A stretch of DNA of 40,336 nt, from contig JADGOH010000003.1 of assembly GCA_017883025.1 (NCBI GenBank), forward strand, positions 1 to 40,336, given 5' to 3'. Of the stretch, positions 8,121 to 16,224 are shown in pieces. Made by a program: the position numbers and the translations under genes. The notes beneath the pieces were generated by a model. The model did no database searches. It was not told the DNA's origin and saw only the letters and a list, made by a program, of their open reading frames with translations. Source of the stretch: Acidimicrobiales bacterium (GTDB taxonomy: Bacteria; Actinomycetota; Acidimicrobiia; Acidimicrobiales; RAAP-2). Each line of letters starts with the position of its first letter. Positions within the stretch are counted from its first letter, which is position 1.

Positions 8121-10955
8121 TCAGCGCTTGGCGGTCGCCTTCTTGGCCGGGGTCTTCTTGGCGGCGGCCTTCTTGGCCGGGGTCTTCTTGGCCAGGGCCT
8201 TCTTGGCGGTGGTCTTCTTGGCCAGGGCCTTCTTGGCGGTGGTCTTCCTTCCCAGGGCCTTGGCCGCCTGCGTGGCACGCGCCTTGTCCCGCGGGCCCGT
8301 CAGGCCGGCCAGGACGGCCTGCGCCGCCGCCAGCCGGGCAATCGGCACCCGGAACGGCGAGCAGCTCACGTAGTCGAGGCCGGCCGCCGCGAAGGTCTGG
8401 ATGGACTCGGGGTCGCCGCCGTGCTCGCCGCACACGCCGACCTTGAGGCCCGGGCGGGTGGCCCGGCCGCGCTCGGTGCCGAGGCGGACCAGCTCGCCCA
8501 CGCCGTCGGCGTCCACCACGTCGAACGGGTTGGCCTTCAGCAGGCCCTCCTCGAGGTAGGCCGACATCATCCGGCCCTCGACGTCGTCGCGGCTGAAGCC
8601 GAAGGTCATCTGGGTGAGGTCGTTCGTGCCGAAGGAGAAGAATTCGGCTTCTTCCGCGATCTCCCCGGCCCGCAGGGCGGCCCGTGGCGTCTCGATCATG
8701 GTCCCGATCAGGACCTCGAGGTTGCCGGTCGCCGACTTGGCGCCCTTCCTGGGCGAAGCGACCTCGGCCTGCGCCGCCTCGATGGCCGACACGGCCCACG
8801 AGCGGGCCAGCGCCAGCTCTTCGCGCGACACGGTCAGGGGGATCATGATCTCGATGATCGGATGGCCGCCGGTGCGCACACGGTCGAGTGCGGCCTCCAT
8901 GAGGGCCCGGACCTGCATGGCGTAGAGCCCGGGCTTGAGCACACCGAGGCGCACGCCTCGGGTACCGAGCATCGGGTTGAACTCGTGCCACAGCTTGGCC
9001 GCCTCGAACAGCGCCGTCTCCTCGTCGGTCAGGCCGACAGTGGCCTCCTTGATGGCCAGTTCCGTGGTGCTGGGCAGGAACTCGTGCAGCGGCGGGTCGA
9101 GCAGCCGGATGGTGACCGGCAGTCCGTCCATGGCCTCCAGGATCTCGAGGAAGTCGGCCCGCTGGGCGGCGCGGAGCGCCTCGAGCGCCCGTTCCTCCTC
9201 GGCCGGGGTGTCAGCCAGGATCATCCGGCGCACGACCGGCAGGCGGTCCTCGGCGAGGAACATGTGCTCGGTGCGGCACAGCCCGATGCCCTCGGCCCCG
9301 AGGTTGCGGGCGTTGGTGGCGTCGGCGCCGTTGTCGGCGTTGGCGCGCACGCCAAGGTGGCCGACCCGCACCTCGTCGGCCCAGCTCAGGATCAGGTCGA
9401 ACTCAGGGGGCGTCTCGCCCTGGATGACCTCGACCTGGCCGAGCACGACGGTCCCGTTGGTGCCGTCGACCGAGATCCAGTCGCCTTCGGCGACCACGAT
9501 GTCGCCCACGGTGAACGAGTGTGCACCGATGCGCAGGGCCTCGGCGCCGACCACGGCCGGCTTGCCCCAGCCGCGGGCCACGACGGCGGCATGGCTGACC
9601 AGGCCGCCGCGTGCGGTCAGGATGCCCTGGGAGGCCAACATGCCGTGCACGTCCTCGGGGGACGTCTCACTGCGCACGAGCACGACGGCCTCACCCCGCT
9701 CGGCGGCCGCCTGGGCCTCGTCGGCGGTCAGGTAGACCCTGCCCACCGCTGCGCCCGGCGAGGCGCCCAGACCCTTGACCAGGACCCTGTGTCCGGTCGA
9801 GGCGAACTGCGGGTGGAGGACCTGCTCGAGGTGCTCACCCGTGATCCGGCCGATGGCCTCGTCCTTGGTGAGCTTGATGGCCCGCTCGGACACCATGTCG
9901 ACGGCCATGCGCAGGGCTGCCCGGCCGGTGCGCTTGCCGACGCGGGTCTGGAGCATCCAGAGCTTGCCCTGGTCGATGGTGAACTCGGTGTCGCACATGT
10001 CCCGGTAGTGGTGCTCGAGCCGGGCGAAGATGGCCAGGAGCTCCTTGTGGATCTTCGGGAACGCGTCCGCCAGGGCCGACAGGGGCTCGGTGTTGCGGAT
10101 GCCGGCCACGACGTCCTCGCCCTGGGCGTTGATCAGGAAGTCCCCGTACTCGCCCTTGGCGCCCGTCGCCGGGTCACGGGTGAAGCCCACGCCGGTGCCC
10201 GACGTGTCGTCGCGGTTGCCGAACACCATGGCCTGGACGTTGACGGCGGTGCCGAGGTCGTGGGCGATGCGTTCGCGCACGCGGTAGGCGATGGCGCGGG
10301 GGCCGTTCCACGAGGCGAAGACGGCCTCGATGGCGCCGCGCAGCTGCTCGTCGGGGTCCTGGGGGAACGGCTTGCCGGTGTGACGCTCCACGATCTGCTG
10401 ATACGCCTCGACCAGGTAGCGGAGCAGCTCGATCGGGACCCCGGCGTCGGAGTCGGTGCCGGCCAGCTCTTTGGCGGCGTCGAGCAGCGAGTCGAACTCC
10501 TCGCCCGGCACGCCGAGGACGATGCGGCCGTACATGGCGACGAACCGGCGGTAGGAGTCGTAGGCGAAGCGCTCGTCGTCGGTCTGGCGGGCCAGACCCT
10601 CCACCGACTTGTCATTGAGGCCCAGGTTGAGGACGGTGTCCATCATCCCCGGCATCGAGAACTTGGCGCCCGACCGCACGGACACGAGCAGTGGGTCCTC
10701 GGCGTCGCCCACGCGCTTGCCCATCGTCCTCTCCAGGCGGGTGCGGGCCTTGGCGATCTCGGCGGTCAGCCCCTCGGGCCAGCCCCCCTCCATGTACGCC
10801 CGGCAGGCGGTGGTGGCGATGGTGAAGCCCGGGGGCACCGGCAGGCGCAGCACCGACATCATCTCGGCCAGGTTGGCACCCTTGCCGCCGAGGAGGTCCT
10901 TCATCTCCATCGGGGGCTTGCGGTGGGAGTGGTCGAAGTCGAAGACGAACGGCAT
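8121..10955 (-). CDS. ppdK: Pyruvate, phosphate dikinase with lysine-rich C-terminal tail
   Basis: This enzyme interconverts pyruvate + ATP + Pi with PEP + AMP + PPi. The N-terminal nucleotide-binding part begins [29 protein letters not shown], with [20 protein letters not shown] and [10 protein letters not shown] further on; the swivelling phosphohistidine domain has [20 protein letters not shown]; and the C-terminal TIM barrel has [24 protein letters not shown] and the catalytic Cys in [13 protein letters not shown]. The residue two before the catalytic His, a regulated Thr in plant enzymes, is Val. The first ~898 residues are the normal enzyme; residues 899-944 are an extra Lys/Ala/Thr tail built of four decapeptide repeats, like the tail of histone H1 or mycobacterial HupB. 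ATG 10955 has AGGAGA ten bases upstream. There is no frameshift between barrel and tail. Confidence 0.96.
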   Translation of the reverse strand: MPFVFDFDHSHRKPPMEMKDLLGGKGANLAEMMSVLRLPVPPGFTIATTACRAYMEGGWPEGLTAEIAKARTRLERTMGKRVGDAEDPLLVSVRSGAKFSMPGMMDTVLNLGLNDKSVEGLARQTDDERFAYDSYRRFVAMYGRIVLGVPGEEFDSLLDAAKELAGTDSDAGVPIELLRYLVEAYQQIVERHTGKPFPQDPDEQLRGAIEAVFASWNGPRAIAYRVRERIAHDLGTAVNVQAMVFGNRDDTSGTGVGFTRDPATGAKGEYGDFLINAQGEDVVAGIRNTEPLSALADAFPKIHKELLAIFARLEHHYRDMCDTEFTIDQGKLWMLQTRVGKRTGRAALRMAVDMVSERAIKLTKDEAIGRITGEHLEQVLHPQFASTGHRVLVKGLGASPGAAVGRVYLTADEAQAAAERGEAVVLVRSETSPEDVHGMLASQGILTARGGLVSHAAVVARGWGKPAVVGAEALRIGAHSFTVGDIVVAEGDWISVDGTNGTVVLGQVEVIQGETPPEFDLILSWADEVRVGHLGVRANADNGADATNARNLGAEGIGLCRTEHMFLAEDRLPVVRRMILADTPAEEERALEALRAAQRADFLEILEAMDGLPVTIRLLDPPLHEFLPSTTELAIKEATVGLTDEETALFEAAKLWHEFNPMLGTRGVRLGVLKPGLYAMQVRALMEAALDRVRTGGHPIIEIMIPLTVSREELALARSWAVSAIEAAQAEVASPRKGAKSATGNLEVLIGTMIETPRAALRAGEIAEEAEFFSFGTNDLTQMTFGFSRDDVEGRMMSAYLEEGLLKANPFDVVDADGVGELVRLGTERGRATRPGLKVGVCGEHGGDPESIQTFAAAGLDYVSCSPFRVPIARLAAAQAVLAGLTGPRDKARATQAAKALGRKTTAKKALAKKTTAKKALAKKTPAKKAAAKKTPAKKATAKR
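8124..8243 (-). repeat. Four 30-bp tandem repeats encoding the ppdK tail
   Basis: Four contiguous in-frame 30-bp units encode [30 protein letters not shown] and [10 protein letters not shown] and end exactly at the stop codon. The two N-terminal units (8184-8213 and 8214-8243) are identical in DNA, which points to recent duplication or homogenisation by slippage. Confidence 0.92.
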
Positions 10956-11022
10956 GAGGAAGGGTCTCCTAGGTGGATCCGGGGCAGGGTCGGTCCGCGC
11001 ACGGGCTGTGCGCCGACCTGCA

Positions 11023-11028
11023 ATCCTA
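11023..11028 (-). promoter_or_regulatory. Probable -10 of the ppdK promoter
   Basis: TAGGAT lies 67 bp upstream of the ppdK ATG on the minus strand, downstream of the terminator-like hairpin of the sortase operon. The same hexamer occurs at dtxR and inside the CIRCE element. The implied leader is about 60 nt and carries the AGGAGA site. No good -35 is seen. Confidence 0.4.
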
Positions 11029-11042
11029 CCCCCGGACCACTT

Positions 11043-11065
11043 GGACGCCGGACCCCGGGGCGTCC
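11043..11065 (-). terminator. Hairpin downstream of the sortase gene
   Basis: GGACGCC and GGCGTCC form a perfect seven-pair stem with a nine-base loop, starting 14 bp past the sortase stop. It has no T-run, which is common in actinobacterial terminators. It would separate the sortase operon from ppdK. Confidence 0.45.
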
Positions 11066-11078
11066 GCCACCCAGTCGT

Positions 11079-11963
11079 TCAGAAGCTGGGCGGCAGCAGG
11101 GTGTCCGGCGCGCCGAAGGCGACGAGGACGAGGCCGACGCCGACCGGCACGGCCACCCACGGCGCCATCCGGGCCGGCCACCGCCCCGCGGTCCGTCGCC
11201 GGACGAGCCGGACGACGACGAGGAGCGCCACCAGTCCGGCGACCGCGCCCCCGAGCTCGAGCCAGGTGGCCGGCGCGTGCACCGGGTCGCGCCGCTGTGC
11301 TGCCTCGGCACCGCCCGGGTTCCGGACCGTCGGCGCCGGCGGCGTCACCAGGTCGGCCACCACGACCAATCGCTGGGCCGCGCTGTACTTCGGGTTGCAC
11401 GTGGTGAGCGTCAGCTCGGGCGTGGGGGACGGATCGAGGACCGCCCCGTCGGATGGCGCCACGACGGCCGACCGGGCCACGCGATAGGTGAACCGGCCCT
11501 GGAGCGTGGTGACCTGGATCGGGTCGCCGGGATGCAGCCGGTCCAGCCCGTAGAACGGGGCGCCGTGGGTCGTCCGGTGCCCGGCGGCGGCGGCGTTGCC
11601 GGCCTGGCCCGGCAGGGCGGTCGCCGGGTAGTGGCCGGGGCCCGCCGCCAGCTGCGACGCGTCCACTCCCTCGACCATCACCTGATCCAGCCCGAGCTTG
11701 GGGATCACCAGGACCCCGACCGGGTCACCCACCGCCGGGTACGGCACGGCCACGGCCTCACCACGGGCCCGTGCCGTGTGTGCCGCGGACTCGGCCTGGT
11801 CGAACTGGGACCGCAACGCCGACTGGGCCCGCCAGTGGCCGACCGCGGTCCCCCACTGCTGGTAGGCGACGAAGGCGACCAGGAGTCCGGCAGCGACCAG
11901 CAGCCACCGGCCGGCGGTGCCCAGCGCCGACGGCCCGGGCCCCGTCGGCCCCGTGTCGCTCAC
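11079..11963 (-). CDS. Class E sortase
   Basis: A membrane-anchored cysteine transpeptidase of 294 residues that links surface proteins to the cell wall. After a short Pro/Gly-rich N-terminus comes one membrane segment (WLLVAAGLLVAFVAYQQW), a juxtamembrane helix, and the sortase barrel with the catalytic His in AAAGHRTTHGAPFYGLDRL, the catalytic Cys in LTLTTCNPKYSAAQRL, and the Arg of that last motif. The TLTTCNPKYSA form and two extra C-terminal membrane segments (LELGGAVAGLVALLVVVRLV, WVAVPVGVGLVLVAFGAP) fit class E enzymes, which recognise LAxTG. The start is GTG 11963, four bases after the TGA of the surface protein; the track ORF from 12104 reads through that upstream gene. The upstream product carries LAMTG and is the obvious substrate. 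Confidence 0.93.
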   Translation of the reverse strand: MSDTGPTGPGPSALGTAGRWLLVAAGLLVAFVAYQQWGTAVGHWRAQSALRSQFDQAESAAHTARARGEAVAVPYPAVGDPVGVLVIPKLGLDQVMVEGVDASQLAAGPGHYPATALPGQAGNAAAAGHRTTHGAPFYGLDRLHPGDPIQVTTLQGRFTYRVARSAVVAPSDGAVLDPSPTPELTLTTCNPKYSAAQRLVVVADLVTPPAPTVRNPGGAEAAQRRDPVHAPATWLELGGAVAGLVALLVVVRLVRRRTAGRWPARMAPWVAVPVGVGLVLVAFGAPDTLLPPSF

Positions 11964-11967
11964 CCGG

Positions 11968-14049
11968 TCAGGTCGACGGACTGTCGTCCCGGCGGTCCAC
12001 CAGGACGGGCCGCGGACCCCGGCGTGCCCGGTCGACGACCAGCAGCATCGCACCCGCCAGCGCGAGGACGACGGCGATCCCGAGGGGCAGTCGGACGTCC
12101 TCACCGGTCATGGCCAGTCCGCCACCCGACGCCCCGGTGTCGGTGGCGGCCACGCCGCCGCCCAGGGTCGTGGTCGTGGTCGCCGGAGCGGCCGTGGTCG
12201 TGGTGGTGGTCGGGGGCGTGGCCGTCAGGGCATTGGTGAACGCACACGTGACGTGCGGGTCGGCGGGCGTCAGGGTGACCAGCACGTCCGTCGACGTCGG
12301 GTCGGTGCTGGCGCCGTTGCAGGTGATCGGCTGTGGGGTCCAGGTGCCACCGGGCGTGTCGGCGGGACCCGTCTCCACGATCGAGTACTGCCCGAGGTCG
12401 AGCGCGTCGAGCGAGTAGTCACCGGAGACCTGCGTGGCGGTGGTCGCCACCCCTGCCTGGATGGTGGTGGCCGAGTAGACGGGGTCGGCGGTGTCCCCCT
12501 CGCCGGTGGGAACGGTCGGGACGATGGCGAACTCGGTTGTACCGGTTCCGCCCGTGGTCGTCTTGGTGAGGGTGATCGAGCCGGTCGGGGTGAACGTGTT
12601 GGTGAGGAGGCAGTCGAACGGCGTGTTGCCGGGGGGCGGCACCGACTGGGGGATCAACACATGGAAGAGCAGTGGGTCGTTCGGGTCGGGCGCCTCCGTG
12701 GTGCCGTTGCACTCGAGTGCCGACAGCGTCCAGGAACCGGCCGGCGTCGTGGCGGGGAGTTGCTCGCTCACGTCGTACGTGGCTCCTCCCACCGGGATGG
12801 CGTCGGCCGTGGTCCCCACCAGGACCGGCACGCTGTCCACCAGGGTGGTCGCGCTCAGGTCGAGTGCGGGTACGCTCGGCGGCTTCACCGTGATCGGGAA
12901 CGGCCCGCCCACACCACCGACGGTCTGCTTGAACAGGCTGAGTTGGGTGACGTTGGGGTCGTCCACGTACGTGCAGGTGACGGCATCCCCGGCGCCGGCC
13001 ACCAAGTTCGCGACCTCGGGATCCGTGGTGGAGGTGTACGGCGAGCCGGAGCTGAACGCGTTCCCGTTGATCGTGCTGGTGCCGAGGGTGCTCGTGCAGG
13101 TCACCGAGGCGAAGTTGAAGTCCGGGCTGAACAGGTCTGTCGGGTCGCTCGGATGGTTCGGGTTGGGGACCAGCTCGCGGAAGTTCCACGGGGTCGCCGA
13201 GGCGCGGACGAAGGTGATCGACTGTGCCGTCGACGCCGTGAAGTCACCATTGGCGTTGTAGGAGATGTCGCCCCGGAAGTGGAAGATCTCCGGGCTCTCC
13301 GCTCCCTGCCCCAGCTGCTTGACGACCGTCACCGTGGCGGCGGGCTTGGGCGGCGTGACGGCGTAGTAGTAGCAGAACACGTGGGTCTGGCCCGAGGGGA
13401 AGCCGACCCACTCCACGTTGTCCCCGTTGAGGTTGTCGACGGCGCAGCGCAACGCGCCGAACCCGTACTTGCCGGCGCCGAACGCGCCGCTGCCCAAGGG
13501 GTCGGTCGTGGTGCCGCCCTGGAGCCAGAGCTGGTGGTTGGACGCCTGGGTCACCTGCGCTTGCGTGAGGGTGGTGGTGACGGCGCCGGCGATCGTGGAT
13601 CCCGTGGGGTTCCCTTTCGTGTCGAGGAGGGGGACCGAAGCCTGTGAGGTGAACGGCGGCGACACCGGGTTCGACACCCTGGACAGGTTGGTGCCCGGCG
13701 TCTTGCCGTTGATTCCGTTTCCGAACTGGAACTGCCAACCGGACAGCGGGGTGCAGTTGGGCTGGTTCGGAGTCTCGACCGACGGGGCGATCGGCTGTCC
13801 GGAGACGTAGGCGGTGTTCGCCCCCAGGTTCTGCAGGCTCTCCTGGATGTTGTTCCGGGCCAGGTTGGCCGTGATGTCCTGATAGGTGCCGCATTGTCGG
13901 GCCACGAACGTGACGAGGTAGGTCCCGGGCGACGCCGCCTGGGCCGACGGCCCGACCGCCTGGGTGAGCACGGCCGCCACCGGAGCGAGGGCAAGGAGGG
14001 CGACCCCGGCGGTGCGGATCCGATGACTGCTCCGACGGTGACGGTCCAC
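11968..14049 (-). CDS. Sortase-anchored surface protein with prealbumin-like repeats and LAMTG signal
   Basis: A secreted wall protein of about 693 residues from GTG 14049; the track ORF from 14646 adds about 199 out-of-gene residues. The start gives a basic, hydrophobic signal peptide (RTAGVALLALAPVAAVLTQA, cleavage likely after AQA). A unique N-terminal region of about 200 residues follows (CGTYQDITANLARNNIQESL...), then three repeated units opening with TVTVVKQL, QLSLFKQT and SITLTKTT and closing with VTCTYVDD, FDCLLTNT and VTCAFTNA, the pattern of SpaA/Cna-B-like or DUF5979 adhesin domains. A Thr/Pro-rich wall-spanning stalk leads to LAMTGEDV, a hydrophobic helix and an Arg-rich tail, a standard cell-wall sorting signal of the LAxTG class. 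The sortase follows four bases downstream. Role: probably adhesion or surface structure; the ligand is unknown. Confidence 0.88.
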   Translation of the reverse strand: MDRHRRSSHRIRTAGVALLALAPVAAVLTQAVGPSAQAASPGTYLVTFVARQCGTYQDITANLARNNIQESLQNLGANTAYVSGQPIAPSVETPNQPNCTPLSGWQFQFGNGINGKTPGTNLSRVSNPVSPPFTSQASVPLLDTKGNPTGSTIAGAVTTTLTQAQVTQASNHQLWLQGGTTTDPLGSGAFGAGKYGFGALRCAVDNLNGDNVEWVGFPSGQTHVFCYYYAVTPPKPAATVTVVKQLGQGAESPEIFHFRGDISYNANGDFTASTAQSITFVRASATPWNFRELVPNPNHPSDPTDLFSPDFNFASVTCTSTLGTSTINGNAFSSGSPYTSTTDPEVANLVAGAGDAVTCTYVDDPNVTQLSLFKQTVGGVGGPFPITVKPPSVPALDLSATTLVDSVPVLVGTTADAIPVGGATYDVSEQLPATTPAGSWTLSALECNGTTEAPDPNDPLLFHVLIPQSVPPPGNTPFDCLLTNTFTPTGSITLTKTTTGGTGTTEFAIVPTVPTGEGDTADPVYSATTIQAGVATTATQVSGDYSLDALDLGQYSIVETGPADTPGGTWTPQPITCNGASTDPTSTDVLVTLTPADPHVTCAFTNALTATPPTTTTTTAAPATTTTTLGGGVAATDTGASGGGLAMTGEDVRLPLGIAVVLALAGAMLLVVDRARRGPRPVLVDRRDDSPST

Positions 14050-14088
14050 CGTCCAAGTTTCCCACAGCCGGCTGTCGGCGGGCCGTGA

Positions 14089-14483
14089 TGGTCGAACGGT
14101 GCGCCCGTTCCCGATCGTCCGATCGTCCCCGCCGGCCCGAGCGTCCCCCTGTCCGAGACGAAGGCCGGGCTCTTCAAGGCGCTGGGCCATCCGGCCCGGA
14201 TCCGCTGCCTCGAGATCCTCGCCTCCGGCGAGCGGTCGGTCGACGAGCTCCAGTCCCTGGTCGGATCGAGCTGTCCCACCTGTCCCACCTGTCCCAGCAG
14301 CTCGGCGTCCTGCGCTGTGCCGGACCGGTGTCGTCCGGCAAGGCCGGATCGTCGGTCCTCTATTCCACCAAGGACCCGGAGCTGATCGAGCTGATGGCCG
14401 TCGCCCGCCGGCTCCTGGTGGGCTCGTTGCTCGAGACCCACACGTCGCTCGCGGGCCTCGAGGAGCCGGTGACCGGATCGTGA
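14089..14483 (+). pseudogene. Frameshifted ArsR-family regulator remnant
   Basis: Frame 1 reads ETKAGLFKALGHPARIRCLEILASGERSVDELQSLVG, a clear ArsR N-terminal winged-helix, and then runs into junk; frame 0 continues with IELSHLSHLSQQLGVLRCAG and SSVLYSTKDPELIELMAVARRLL. The join at about 14265 needs one missing base (GG-ATCGAG). The first part has no ATG, GTG or TTG start in frame, and a nine-base unit is triplicated in the recognition helix. Intact relatives of this type are 100-110 residues and are usually followed by a SulP transporter, as here. A sequencing error could explain the single base, but not the lost start and the ruined neighbour. Confidence 0.78.
14271..14297 (+). repeat. Three 9-bp tandem units inside the arsR remnant
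   Basis: CTGTCCCAC, CTGTCCCAC, CTGTCCCAG in a row encode LSH-LSH-LSQ where ArsR relatives have a single SHLSQQL, so one unit appears duplicated by slippage close to the frameshift. Confidence 0.8.
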
Positions 14484-14517
14484 CGTCCCGTCCGGCCGAC
14501 ACGACCGCACGGGCCGT

Positions 14518-14707
14518 GTGGAGCCCACCCGATTCCTGCCCCGTCGGGCCGGCTACCGCGGGATGGCGCGTCCGTGGCGGCACGACGTGGTCGTCGGGGG
14601 TCTTCGGCGGCTCCGACCTGCAGGTGTCCGGCCCGACCGGGGCCATGGTGGTGGTGCTCCTGCCGGTGGTGGCGCACTTCGGCGCCGGGGCGGTGCACCC
14701 CGGCTGA
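14518..14707 (+). pseudogene. SulP-family sulfate permease remnant
   Basis: Frame 1 from 14518 reads TRFLPRRAGYRGMARPWRHDVVVG, the usual cytoplasmic N-terminus of SulP transporters. At about 14600 the frame changes and frame 2 reads VFGGSDLQVSGPTGAMVVVL, the SulP signature normally found after the first two membrane segments, then stops after about 30 residues (HFGAGAVHPG). The 30-40 residues of the first membrane hairpin and more than 400 C-terminal residues are missing. Together with the arsR remnant directly upstream this is a decayed arsR-sulP pair. The product can have no transport function. Confidence 0.8.
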
Positions 14708-14745
14708 GCGCCGGGTGCCGACCGGTACCGGTCGGTCGGGTCCGC

Positions 14746-16086
14746 TCAGGCGGCGTCCATGCGACGACGCAGCTCGGCCAGCAGCCCGTCCACGGGGACT
14801 CGCACCTGCTCGGTCGTGTCGCGGTCGCGCACGGTCACGGCGTGGTCCTCGAGCGAGTCGAAGTCGACGGTCACGCACCACGGCGTCCCGACCTCGTCCT
14901 GACGGCGGTAGCGCTTGCCGATCGACTGGGTGGTGTCGTAGTCGCACATGAACTGGGGCTGGAGCATGCCGAGCACGGAGCGGGCCAGCGGCTCGAGGGT
15001 CTCCTTCTTCGACAGCGGGAGCACCCCCACCTGGTAGGGGGCCAGCCTCGGGTGGAGCCTCAGGAGGGTGCGGGGCTCGCCTCCGACCTCGTCCTCCGTG
15101 TAGGCGGCCAGCAGGAAGGCCATCATGGTGCGGGTGGCGCCGGCGGCCGGCTCGATCACATGGGGCACGTAGCGCTCGTTGGCCGCCTGGTCGTAGTACT
15201 CGAGCTTCTCCCCCGATGCCGCGGCGTGGGCCCTGAGGTCGAAGTCGGACCGGTTGGCGATCCCCTCGAGCTCGTCCCATCCCCACGGGAAGCGGAACTC
15301 CACGTCGGCGGTGCCCGACGAGTAATGGGACAGCTCGCTCGCCTCGTGGTGTCGCAAGCGCAGCTGGTCCTCGGTGATGCCGAGGTCCAGGTACCACCGG
15401 TAGCGCTGGTCGAGCCAGTACTCGAACCACTGCTGGGCCTCGGCCGGCGGCACGAAGTACTCCATCTCCATCTGCTCGAACTCCCGGGTCCGGAAGACGA
15501 AGTTCTGGGGGGTGATCTCGTTGCGGAACGACTTGCCGACCTGGGCGATGCCGAACGGCGGCTTCATACGCGTGGTCTGGAGCACGTTGAGGAAGTTGAT
15601 GAACATGCCCTGCGCCGTCTCGGGGCGGAGGTAGGCGACGGCACCCTCGTCCTCGAGTGGGCCGGCGTGGGTCTTGAACATCAGGTTGAAGGCCCTCGCC
15701 TCGGTGAACTCGGTCGAGCCGCAGGCGGGGCACACCCCGTCGATCTTGTCCTCGCGCCAGCGCTGGTGGCACTTCATGCAGTCGACGAGCGGGTCGGTGA
15801 AGGTGGCCAGGTGGCCGGAGGCGGCCCACACCGCGGGTGGCGACAGGATGGCCGCGTCCAGGCCGACGACGTCGTCGCGGCGCTGGACCATCGACTCCCA
15901 CCAGGCGTTCTTGACGTTGCGCAGGAGGTTGACCCCGAGCGGGCCGTAGTCGTAGGTGGAGCGGAAGCCGCCGTAGATCTCGGCCGACTGGAAGATGAAG
16001 CCGCGCCGCTTGCAGAGGCCGACCACCTTCTCCATGAGGTCGGCGCGGTCGGGCTGCATCTCGGGGTTGGCTTCCGGCTCGGGCAT
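14746..16086 (-). CDS. glyS: Glycyl-tRNA synthetase (dimeric, class II)
   Basis: Charges tRNA-Gly. The 446-residue protein has class II motif 1 around YGGFRSTYDYGPLGVNLLRNV, a zinc-binding pair CMKCHQRWRED...CPACGS, motif 2 in AQVGKSFRNEITPQNFVFRTREF, the glycine-site EFRFPWGWDELEGIANRSDFDL, and motif 3 in GATRTMMAFLLAAY, ending in the anticodon-binding domain (GVLPLSKKE...). It is the alpha2 bacterial/archaeal-eukaryotic-type enzyme. I choose ATG 16086 (MPEPEANPEM) over the track start at 16179: the ATG follows TACGCT by eight bases and has no ribosome binding site, so a leaderless transcript is likely. Its 3' end is convergent with the sulP remnant. Confidence 0.96.
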   Translation of the reverse strand: MPEPEANPEMQPDRADLMEKVVGLCKRRGFIFQSAEIYGGFRSTYDYGPLGVNLLRNVKNAWWESMVQRRDDVVGLDAAILSPPAVWAASGHLATFTDPLVDCMKCHQRWREDKIDGVCPACGSTEFTEARAFNLMFKTHAGPLEDEGAVAYLRPETAQGMFINFLNVLQTTRMKPPFGIAQVGKSFRNEITPQNFVFRTREFEQMEMEYFVPPAEAQQWFEYWLDQRYRWYLDLGITEDQLRLRHHEASELSHYSSGTADVEFRFPWGWDELEGIANRSDFDLRAHAAASGEKLEYYDQAANERYVPHVIEPAAGATRTMMAFLLAAYTEDEVGGEPRTLLRLHPRLAPYQVGVLPLSKKETLEPLARSVLGMLQPQFMCDYDTTQSIGKRYRRQDEVGTPWCVTVDFDSLEDHAVTVRDRDTTEQVRVPVDGLLAELRRRMDAA

Positions 16087-16094
16087 AGGCGGCA

Positions 16095-16100
16095 AGCGTA
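16095..16100 (-). promoter_or_regulatory. -10 hexamer of a leaderless glyS promoter
   Basis: TACGCT (TANNNT) on the minus strand, eight bases before the glyS ATG, within the 138-bp gap after hemW. The rest of that gap shows no gene. Confidence 0.5.
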
Positions 16101-16224
16101 CCGGGTGCTCCTGGTCGCCCGACCCCGGGCCCGGTACCGGCGGCCAGGACCCCTTGCGTCGTTTCCGGGCCGATCGCACGCCGGGCCGCCACCCGGATTC
16201 GGATCGTCGGGTCCCCTCCTGCGG

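Noticed and set aside
8124-8243. Tandem 30-bp repeats as a possible CRISPR array
   Set aside because: The repeats are contiguous with no spacers and are in frame with the PPDK C-terminus.
6540-12239. Plus-strand ORF of 1899 residues opposite dnaG, ppdK and sortase
   Set aside because: Shadow ORF caused by high GC; the minus strand encodes clearly recognisable dnaG, PPDK and sortase, and the plus translation is Gly/Arg/His/Val-rich without domains.
14050-14646. N-terminal extension of the surface protein (ORF from 14646)
   Set aside because: GTG 14049 begins a proper signal peptide; the extension is the antisense of the arsR-sulP relic.
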